Source: Clostridiales bacterium (GTDB lineage Bacteria > Bacillota > Clostridia > Christensenellales > Borkfalkiaceae). Taken from it: a DNA stretch of 64,000 nucleotides. The stretch covers positions 1 through 64,000 of the forward strand of contig SVIO01000002.1 of assembly GCA_015069465.1 (NCBI GenBank), given 5' to 3'. Below, piece by piece: positions 43,700-49,378 of this stretch; the stretch's first letter is position 1, and every line of letters begins with the position of its first letter. The translations under genes and the position numbers were made by a program. The notes under the pieces were generated by a model. It was not told the DNA's origin. It saw nothing but the letters and a program-made list of their open reading frames with translations, and made no database searches.

Positions 43700-44965
43700 T
43701 TAAATTTTCTTAGCGTTTGCTAAAACGTATTTTTCTGCTTCATCAGACCAGATACCATTGTTTCTTTCACAAATTTCATCTAAGTCTGCAAAGAACTTAT
43801 CGGTTTTTCCTAATTCCTTGAAGTCAGCAATTGCTGTCATAGGCATTGAAATGTGTGTATATACAAGTTTCTTTGCGCCCTTGATGTTTGGAAGATTAAG
43901 TGTTGTTTCAATAGCACTGTCAAGACCACCAACGTGTGAAATCATAATTGATGGGTCAATTCTGCCTTCGCCAGCGAGTTTTAATGCTTCTCTTAAGTCA
44001 TCTGTGTTACCACCTGATGTACCTGTGATTCTATGGAATGTGTAGTGAACATCATAGAAGTTAACTTTTGCTGAGAAGTCTGTTTTTGTTGGGCCTGCAA
44101 AGAAGTTTAGGCATCCCTTTTCGCCGAGAAGTGCATCGCCTTGTTCAACAAGTGCTGTAACAGGTGCATAAACGAATACGTCGTCAAAACCTTTGCCACC
44201 GTTCAAGCCTTTCATATAAGCAACAGGATCTTCAAGGTTTGCTGTGTTTACATAAACGAGTTTAACGCCGTTTTTAGCAGCATCTTCAATTGTTAAAAGT
44301 TTTGCTGCTCTATCAAGCCTTGCTTGGTCGATATCAGTAACAACCATGAGCGATGGTTTTCTGTCGCAGTGAATACCATAGTCAACAGCGCCAAGTCCCA
44401 TAGGACCAACACCAGCGAGAATTGCAACAGCACCACCTTCTTTAATGCCCATTTCGTGGCTGTGCGATTCGTAGTTATTACGGAAGTTTTCGTGATAGCC
44501 TGCGATGATGCAAGACATTGGTTCAGCAAGTGATGCCTTAAAGTAACTTTCGCCTTCATAAGGGATAAGACAATCTTGTTCCATTACTTCGTTTGGAATA
44601 ACGATATATGTTGCATCTCCACCGATGTTTGAATATGAATATCCAGGTGCGATGTATGGGTTTTCTTTTAAACTGATTGCTGGTTGAATACCAAACTTCA
44701 TACCTTCTTTAAATAGATGTTGCCATTTAGCTCCAACCTTAACGATGTCACCACAGAATTCGTGACCAATGATGATTGGGTTTGTTGCTACATCGTTTGG
44801 AACTCTTTTGTGGTTTGCGCCTTGAATTGCTGCCTTATAACTTGACATACAAATGCTGTCTGAAACAACTTTTGCTAAAATTTCATTGTCTTTGATTTCA
44901 GGCAATTCAAATTCTTCAAGCCTTAAATCGCTTTCTCCATAAAGTCTAACTGCTTTTGTCTTCAT
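43700..44965 (-). CDS. Zinc-type alcohol/polyol dehydrogenase (sorbose-1-phosphate reductase-like)
   Basis: Medium-chain dehydrogenase. The zinc-site segment is NPIIIGHEFCGDIVKVG, preceded by VSDSICMSSYKAAIQG. The nucleotide-binding fold is AVAILAGVGPMGLGAVDYGI with VTDIDQARLDRA. Length of 421 residues and the ALAEPMSCIIAGYHENFR-type segment (SLAEPMSC) fit the L-sorbose-1-phosphate reductase/polyol group better than ethanol dehydrogenases. It is the first gene of the run that continues to E2, E3 and E1. The divergent DeoR regulator suggests control by a sugar phosphate. The physiological substrate is uncertain. Confidence 0.85.
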   Translation of the reverse strand: MKTKAVRLYGESDLRLEEFELPEIKDNEILAKVVSDSICMSSYKAAIQGANHKRVPNDVATNPIIIGHEFCGDIVKVGAKWQHLFKEGMKFGIQPAISLKENPYIAPGYSYSNIGGDATYIVIPNEVMEQDCLIPYEGESYFKASLAEPMSCIIAGYHENFRNNYESHSHEMGIKEGGAVAILAGVGPMGLGAVDYGIHCDRKPSLMVVTDIDQARLDRAAKLLTIEDAAKNGVKLVYVNTANLEDPVAYMKGLNGGKGFDDVFVYAPVTALVEQGDALLGEKGCLNFFAGPTKTDFSAKVNFYDVHYTFHRITGTSGGNTDDLREALKLAGEGRIDPSIMISHVGGLDSAIETTLNLPNIKGAKKLVYTHISMPMTAIADFKELGKTDKFFADLDEICERNNGIWSDEAEKYVLANAKKI

Positions 44966-45007
44966 GATTAAATGTCTCCTTTTACATTTGGTTTTTATTT
45001 CACTCTA

Positions 45008-45013
45008 ATTATA
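45008..45013 (-). promoter_or_regulatory. -10 element of the dehydrogenase operon
   Basis: TATAAT on the minus strand about 43 nt upstream of the start at 44,965. The -35 region is poorly conserved, as often seen for activated or sugar-controlled promoters. Confidence 0.5.
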
Positions 45014-45084
45014 TCATATATAATTATTTTTGCATCCCCTTGTAAATAAGTTGCAAAAAGATAATTTTTATGATAAGATATAAA

Positions 45085-45106
45085 CACAAATGAAAACAAA
45101 TGAACA
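45085..45106. promoter_or_regulatory. Candidate DeoR operator (direct repeats)
   Basis: Two copies of ACAAATGAA spaced 10 nt apart (CACAAATGAAAACAAATGAA) lie in the divergent region between the dehydrogenase operon and the deoR gene. Same-face direct repeats are typical of DeoR-family sites. This is positional inference. Confidence 0.4.
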
Positions 45107-45154
45107 CCATTTTTATTAAATAACGCCTTTTTTGGCGTTTTAAGGGGGAAAATT

Positions 45155-45931
45155 ATGCTTGCACTTGAAAGACAAGAAGAAATTTTGGACATTTTGAGCA
45201 GAAATAATTCTGCAACGGTTGAAGAACTTGCAAAAGAGTTATATGTAAGTGGAGCAACCATTAGGCGTGACCTTAGGCAAATGGAAATGCAAGGTCTTAT
45301 TAAGCGTTCACATGGTGGCGCTATGCCTTTTAAGTCGACAACCGAAGAATCGGCGTTTGCATTAAGAGAACAAGAAAATATCGTTGCAAAAAAGACAATT
45401 GCTAACCTTGCCGTTAAACTCGTTAAAAACGGCGATTCTATTTTTTTGGACTCAAGTTCAACAACGGGGTTAACTATTCCACTACTTAACAATTTACAAT
45501 ATTTGTCGGTAACGACTATAGGACTTAGAAATGCACTGCTCCTTTCACAAACTAATAACATTAAAATATATATAGCAGGTGGACAAGTGCACAATCATTC
45601 AAATTCTATTATCGGCTCTGACACAATAGATTATATTTCAAGAATACACGCTGATATTTCGCTTATTTCTTGCTCTGGCATAGACCTAAATAGTGGATTT
45701 ACCGAAGCAAGTATTGAGCAGGCAAAAATTAAACAACAAATGCGCAAAAACTCACATAAAGTTGCAGTACTTTGCGATAGCACAAAGTTTAATAAGGTGT
45801 TTTTGTGCAAGGACTTTTCCTTTGATGAAATAGATTATTTAATCACCGAAAAGACCCCACCTATCGAATACGTTGAAAAAATTGCAAGCACAAAATGCAA
45901 AATCATCACCCCACAAAACACTAATTTTTAA
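45155..45931 (+). CDS. DeoR-family transcriptional regulator
   Basis: Predicted repressor responding to a phosphorylated sugar or polyol. N-terminal HTH at about residues 1-57 (RQEEILDILSRNNSATVEELAKELYVSGATIRRDLRQME). The DeoRC sensor domain has SIFLDSSSTTGLTIPLL and ends near VAVLCDSTKFNK. 258 residues. AAGGGGG precedes the ATG. It faces away from the dehydrogenase operon across a 189-bp region holding the candidate operator, so control of that operon is the most likely role. Confidence 0.92.
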   Translation: MLALERQEEILDILSRNNSATVEELAKELYVSGATIRRDLRQMEMQGLIKRSHGGAMPFKSTTEESAFALREQENIVAKKTIANLAVKLVKNGDSIFLDSSSTTGLTIPLLNNLQYLSVTTIGLRNALLLSQTNNIKIYIAGGQVHNHSNSIIGSDTIDYISRIHADISLISCSGIDLNSGFTEASIEQAKIKQQMRKNSHKVAVLCDSTKFNKVFLCKDFSFDEIDYLITEKTPPIEYVEKIASTKCKIITPQNTNF

Positions 45932-45950
45932 TTACCACATATAAAACAAG

Positions 45951-45987
45951 AACGGATGCTTTCTTTTTTAAGTAAAGCATCCGTTTT
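45951..45987. terminator. Terminator after deoR
   Basis: AACGGATGCTTT pairs with AAAGCATCCGTT and is followed by TTAATTGTTTT. The M20 peptidase gene ends just beyond on the opposite strand, so it may serve both genes. Confidence 0.88.
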
Positions 45988-46005
45988 AATTGTTTTAGTT
46001 AGTTT

Positions 46006-47160
46006 TTAATTCTCGCTAATACAAAAAGCCGATAAGATTTTTGCACGAAGTGGAATTGAGTCGATATTTATATATTCTTTTGTTGTGTGGAAAAACTCTC
46101 CACTTCCACCCATGCCACAAATTGTTGGAATTCCTGCAAGTTGTGTAAATGCTGCATCTGAGCCACCACCAGACTCTAAAGGAGTAAGCGTTCCTAAGTC
46201 GTTATCGTGGCAAACTTTTTTAAGTTTTTCAAAAAGTGCCATAGTTTTATCGTTTTTCTCCATTGGTGGTCTTTGGTTCAATAGTTTTACATTACAAGTC
46301 GTTCCCTTAACAAACTCTGTGTTTGCAATCTCATAAACAAACTCTTTTGCTTTGTCTTTTTCTTCCATCGTGACAATTCTAACATCAACCGACACACTGC
46401 ATGAATCTGCAATAACGTTGGTCGCCTTTCCACCACTAATAACGTTGCAACTATAAGTAGTTCCACCAACCACGCTTTTTTGGTGCAATGCAACAATTTT
46501 ATGTGCTGCTTCTAAAATGGCGTTTTTGCATGAAAAATAATGCTCTCCTGAATGCCCACCAACCCCTTTTATATCTAATTGGTATGTTAATATGCCCTTT
46601 CTTGAAACAACAACTTGGTCACCCACTGCCGTTTCGCAGTTGATTACACAAGGAAAACCTAATGCGCTTTGCTCAAAAAACTCAATTTCTTCTGCACCAC
46701 CGAGTTCAAGAGAAATTTCTTCATCAGAAGTTAAAACAAGTCTAACGTGCTTATCAAAGCCGTTTTCATATAGTGCTTTCATAGCAAGCAAAGCAATAGC
46801 AATTCCTCCCTTGCAGTCTATAGCACCGGGAGCATGAATTTTGCCCCCTTCTATTTTTACTGCAGGCTCGCCAAAAATCCCCTTTTCGTGCACTGTATCC
46901 ATGTGTGCCATAAACATACAACTTTTTTCTTTGCCTTCGTTAATGTCAATGATAAGAAAATCTCCACACTTTTGCATTTTTTTGCGTTTTACACAAAAGC
47001 CTTCTCTTTTAGCATATTTGGTTATATAATCAACCATTTGGTCAATAGCATTTTTGTCATACGCCCTTGCTTCAAAAGAACATATTTCACATAAAAAATC
47101 TATGTATTGGTCTTTGTAATTTTCTACTGTTTTAAATAATAAATCTTTAGAAATTTGCAT
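46006..47160 (-). CDS. M20-family metallopeptidase/deacylase
   Basis: Di-zinc hydrolase of the ArgE/DapE/CPG2 superfamily. Metal ligands are visible in FMAHMDTVHEKG (His and Asp), GAIDCKGGIAIALLAMKAL (bridging Asp), LTSDEEISLELGGAEE (catalytic Glu pair), and a C-terminal His in GEFFHTTKEYI. The lid/dimer domain is at about residues 175-290 (GVGGHSGEHYFSCKNAI). 384 residues. Carboxypeptidase-G2-like or peptidase-T-like activity is likely; the substrate is not defined. GAGGTGAGG precedes the ATG. Transcribed alone. Confidence 0.88.
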   Translation of the reverse strand: MQISKDLLFKTVENYKDQYIDFLCEICSFEARAYDKNAIDQMVDYITKYAKREGFCVKRKKMQKCGDFLIIDINEGKEKSCMFMAHMDTVHEKGIFGEPAVKIEGGKIHAPGAIDCKGGIAIALLAMKALYENGFDKHVRLVLTSDEEISLELGGAEEIEFFEQSALGFPCVINCETAVGDQVVVSRKGILTYQLDIKGVGGHSGEHYFSCKNAILEAAHKIVALHQKSVVGGTTYSCNVISGGKATNVIADSCSVSVDVRIVTMEEKDKAKEFVYEIANTEFVKGTTCNVKLLNQRPPMEKNDKTMALFEKLKKVCHDNDLGTLTPLESGGGSDAAFTQLAGIPTICGMGGSGEFFHTTKEYINIDSIPLRAKILSAFCISEN

Positions 47161-47244
47161 ATCCTCACCTCGCCCCTTATTATATCACACCATATTAAAA
47201 AAGTAAATCTATAAAATTAAAATTTAGTGATAACACTATTTGTT

Positions 47245-47334
47245 TACTCCCTGCGGGAATCTCGCCTGTGCGACCTACCCGATAAACAGTCCACTGGACT
47301 GTTTAGTCCTACGGACAAATTGCTTTCGCAATTT
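47245..47334. repeat. String of five short hairpins next to a tRNA-like fragment
   Basis: In 90 nt: TCCC-TGC-GGGA (47,248-47,258), TCGC-CTGT-GCGA (47,262-47,273), AAACAGTCCA-C-TGGACTGTTT (47,284-47,304), GTCC-TAC-GGAC (47,306-47,316) and AAATTGC-TTTC-GCAATTT (47,317-47,334). The first 17 nt match the acceptor/T-arm end of the nearby tRNA-Arg(CCU). An open frame across it on the minus strand is a by-product. Confidence 0.65.
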
Positions 47335-47357
47335 TCTCCATATTTGATTCCCTTGAA

Positions 47358-47400
47358 AGCCAAAGGAAAAAGACGGATATAAAATCCGTCTTTTTCCTTT
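47358..47400 (-). terminator. Terminator hairpin following the displaced tRNA 3' half
   Basis: Stem of 19 bp, CCAAAGGAAAAAGACGGAT pairing with ATCCGTCTTTTTCCTTTGG around ATAAA. It sits directly after the CCA of the tRNA-Arg 3'-half copy on the minus strand, where a native tRNA terminator would be. Confidence 0.8.
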
Positions 47401-47442
47401 GGTACTCCCTGCGGGAATCGAACCCACAACTGCCCCTTAGGA
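47400..47442 (-). repeat. tRNA-Arg(CCU) 3'-half direct repeat (att-like)
   Basis: 43 nt matching the tRNA at 48,829-48,871 from the anticodon through CCA with about three mismatches (TCCTAAGGGGCAGTTGTGGG, then T-loop TTCGATT, then acceptor). No matching 5' half precedes it. This is the arrangement left when an element integrates at a tRNA and displaces the original 3' part. Confidence 0.82.
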
Positions 47443-47830
47443 GCTTGAAATGTACTTAGAAATTAAATCTTTTATATTAAAAGTCAAATATAAAATTCGT
47501 TTTATCAAATAAATTGTTTCATAAAATTCGTATCGTTACGAAAAATTTGTATCGTTTTCTAACTTTTCTGATGAAAATAATTCAATTTCAATTCCAAATC
47601 GCAAAAATGCAATCCCAAAAATTTCGCCACTCCCGTTGAGAATCGACTCAAAAAGAATCTCCAATGTAGTCACCCTACTTTTGGTTGTTAATTGGTCATA
47701 AATTTGGAATTATAAAACGCATTTTTTGCAATTTCACTCCCATCGAGAATCGTACCTCGTATTAACCGCCCGCTATTTCATTTTTTAATAGGATAAGTAA
47801 AAGGTAGAATCGGCTACCTCACTTATTTTT
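47443..47830. other. Non-coding stretch with two degenerate tRNA T-arm-like copies
   Basis: No gene seen. ACTCCCGTTGAGAATCGACT (from 47,629) and ACTCCCATCGAGAATCGTAC (from 47,736) resemble the acceptor/T-arm end of tRNA-Arg. Read on the minus strand both can still form a T-arm-like stem around TCGATT or TACGATT. A plus-strand terminator-like hairpin (AGGTAG-AATCGG-CTACCT, outer ACTT pairing, then TTTTTT) ends the stretch at about 47,793-47,830. Confidence 0.5.
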
Positions 47831-47862
47831 TGCTTTTTGTCATATAAAATGAAAAATATGGA

Positions 47863-47868
47863 TATAAT
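47863..47868 (+). promoter_or_regulatory. -10 box of the candidate structured RNA
   Basis: Perfect TATAAT seven nucleotides before the first base of the outer stem at 47,875. TTGTCA at 47,837-47,842 could be a -35 but at a long 20-bp spacing. Confidence 0.5.
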
Positions 47869-47874
47869 TACTAT

Positions 47875-47978
47875 GGCGCTATCAGTGTGGCAAGATGACA
47901 TACGCAACAGTTTTCAAAAGTTAGGTTGATATCTTGGAAAACTAAATCAACCAATTGGGGCAGGACCAATATAGCGCC
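47875..47978 (+). ncRNA. Candidate structured small RNA (about 104 nt)
   Basis: The outer helix GGCGCTAT (47,875-47,882)/ATAGCGCC (47,971-47,978) closes the molecule. Inside are a small hairpin near 47,886-47,906 (TGTG/CGCA), the helix AGTTTTC (47,909-47,915)/GAAAACT (47,937-47,943), the interleaved helix GGTTGAT (47,924-47,930)/ATCAACC (47,946-47,952), and ATTGG-GGCAGGA-CCAAT (47,954-47,970) stacked on the outer stem. The two interleaved helices form a pseudoknot or a two-state switch. The outer stem begins where transcription from the -10 box should start. I recognise no known RNA family. The opposite strand is possible but lacks a promoter at the matching place. Confidence 0.55.
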
Positions 47979-48490
47979 TACTTTAAAAAGTCAACTTTTT
48001 TGACTGACTCGCCAAAATATTTTTTTGCAACTCGCTCAACATCTCCTACAATACGCAACTTTTTGTGATATAAAAAGTGCTTGTGTACGATACGTGTAAT
48101 CATAGATTTAACTATTGATAGCTCTGACTTGTCGTATAATTTATCAGCTTGAGAAGTAAACCCCTTAAAATCTCCAAGATTTTCTCGCATCATTATATGT
48201 TGAATAGTATAATTAGTTGACGTTCTATCAAACAACTCTATTGCAGGCATCGTTTTATCAGTTACCGATAATCTTGCACTTTGGTCATATGTATTTAATA
48301 TAAATGTTTCAGCGGCTCTTATAAGAGCTTTTTTAATTTCTTCTTCTGCTACTTCTTCATTTTCAGTCTTCAACATTTCTTGTATTGTCTTTACTATTTT
48401 TTCAAAATCTTCATCAAGACTTCTTAAAACATTAAAAATAATTTTATTGGGCAATACATAAATATTTTTAACTATATCGTTCATCGGCAA
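47978..48490 (-). CDS. Orphan protein of the tRNA-Arg island, unknown function
   Basis: Not recognised. The 170-residue protein is helical, with an acidic segment at about 30-55 (EDFEKIVKTIQEMLKTENEEVAEEEIKKAL) and a basic C-terminus (KKLRIVGDVERVAKKYFGESVKKVDFLK). It overlaps the 67-residue frame upstream by 23 bp in another frame. The two may be one gene split by a frameshift or two coupled genes. It lies inside the region bounded by tRNA-Arg 3'-half repeats. Its stop codon meets the end of the structured RNA candidate. Size and setting would fit a small defence or restriction-type protein, but no motif supports that. Confidence 0.6.
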   Translation of the reverse strand: MPMNDIVKNIYVLPNKIIFNVLRSLDEDFEKIVKTIQEMLKTENEEVAEEEIKKALIRAAETFILNTYDQSARLSVTDKTMPAIELFDRTSTNYTIQHIMMRENLGDFKGFTSQADKLYDKSELSIVKSMITRIVHKHFLYHKKLRIVGDVERVAKKYFGESVKKVDFLK

Positions 48491-48671
48491 AATACGTATT
48501 TAAATCTAATAAATATGTTAATATTTTAGATAAATGCATTTGAAATGTGCTTTCTAATCCTATAGAAATTATACCATTATCAATTTGATTTAGATATATT
48601 TCCATTGCTTGTTTTAGACACTCGCTAACACGAGCATCAACTGATAAATTCGCTTTAGATATTATTTTCAT
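48468..48671 (-). CDS. Short orphan ORF overlapping the next gene
   Basis: 67 residues (starts MKIISKANLSVDARVSECLKQA, ends LDLNTYFADERYS). No family recognised. It overlaps the following gene by 23 bp in a different frame. Together they would make about 230 residues, so it may be the N-terminal part of a frameshifted gene. GGAGTAAACAA precedes the ATG. Confidence 0.5.
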   Translation of the reverse strand: MKIISKANLSVDARVSECLKQAMEIYLNQIDNGIISIGLESTFQMHLSKILTYLLDLNTYFADERYS

Positions 48672-48798
48672 TTGTTTACTCCATAATATTTATGACATAA
48701 TTATATCAAACCTTTACAACAAAGTCCATAGGTTTTAAGTGGATATAGTGGAATAGTTCAAAATTATTCCAAAAACGCCTATATTTTGCGCTAAAAAT

Positions 48799-48828
48799 AG
48801 TAAAAACCACAAAATATTGTGGTTTTTT
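48799..48828 (-). terminator. Terminator of tRNA-Arg(CCU)
   Basis: AAAACCACAA/TTGTGGTTTT stem immediately after the CCA end, followed on the minus strand by TTTTTACTATTTTT. Confidence 0.85.
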
Positions 48829-48903
48829 TGGTAGTCCCTGCGGGAATCGAACCCACAACTAGCCCTTAGGAGGGGCTTGTTATATCCATTTAACTAAGGA
48901 ACC
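48829..48903 (-). tRNA. tRNA-Arg, anticodon CCU, CCA encoded
   Basis: 75 nt. Acceptor GGTTCCT/AGGGACT (with G-U pairs), D-arm, anticodon stem AGCCC/GGGCT with loop CTCCTAA (CCT), T-arm GTGGG-TTCGATT-CCCGC, discriminator A and encoded CCA. It looks intact. Both 3'-half and 5'-half copies lie around it, so the locus has been an integration or recombination target. Confidence 0.95.
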
Positions 48904-49041
48904 AAAATGGATTAAATTTATTTTATTTTTATTCCTAAAATTATTCCTAAAACTTTTCAAGTCTTAAAAATTTGCTATTTTTACCCGTTTTTATCATAAA
49001 AAGCATAGATTTTAGGTGTATTAGACGGATAGACCAAGCGT

Positions 49042-49078
49042 TTAGGAGGGGGCTGTTATATCCATTTAACTAAGGAAG
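49042..49078 (-). repeat. tRNA-Arg(CCU) 5'-half repeat
   Basis: On the minus strand CTTCCTTAGTTAAATGGATA and onward to CCCTCCTAA, matching the 5' half of the tRNA at 48,866-48,903 with few changes and stopping at the anticodon loop. It lies upstream of the intact tRNA in the direction of transcription. Confidence 0.8.
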
Positions 49079-49106
49079 TATAGATGTATTTTTAGTTATA
49101 TTTGTT

Positions 49107-49124
49107 GTTAAATGGATGTAACAG
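49107..49124 (+). repeat. Inverted copy of the tRNA-Arg 5'-half core
   Basis: GTTAAATGGATGTAACAG on the plus strand is the inverse of the D-arm part of the 49,042-49,078 copy. The two can form an 18-bp imperfect stem across 49,053-49,124. Confidence 0.6.
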
Positions 49125-49177
49125 TGTCTGTTTTGCCGAGCATATGTGAGTATGCGAACGCCGTCGGTGTCAGTCGA

Positions 49178-49200
49178 CATATCCATTTAACTAAGGAAGC
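49178..49200 (-). repeat. Second, shorter tRNA-Arg(CCU) 5' fragment
   Basis: CTTCCTTAGTTAAATGGATAT on the minus strand equals the tRNA 5' end through the D-loop, then diverges. 49,201-49,328 holds only AT-rich sequence with no feature seen. Confidence 0.7.
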
Positions 49201-49328
49201 AAATGTTTTAATGTTCCTTTGCTTAAACATATTAACATTTTTATTAAAATTTTTCAAGTATTTTTATAGTAATGATAAAAACTTTTACAAAATATTGTCA
49301 TTTATTGCATAGTGTCCCCACCATGAGC

Positions 49329-49365
49329 AAAAAAAATTAGGGCAAAGCATAATCGCTTTGCCCTA
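49329..49365 (-). terminator. Terminator of the hydABC operon
   Basis: TTAGGGCAAAGC/GCTTTGCCCTAA stem with an eight-base T-run on the minus strand. Confidence 0.92.
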
Positions 49366-49378
49366 ACTGAAAATTCAT

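Noticed and set aside
44995..45594. 199-residue minus-strand ORF opposite deoR
   Set aside because: Overlaps the promoter region and the conserved DeoR HTH on the other strand; no ribosome site.
47244..47429. 61-residue minus-strand ORF beginning MWVRFPQGVP
   Set aside because: It is a translation through the tRNA 3' half and the hairpin string, a common by-product near tRNA sequences, with no ribosome site.
47400..47442. A second functional tRNA-Arg(CCU)
   Set aside because: Only the part from anticodon to CCA is present; no D-arm or acceptor 5' strand precedes it.
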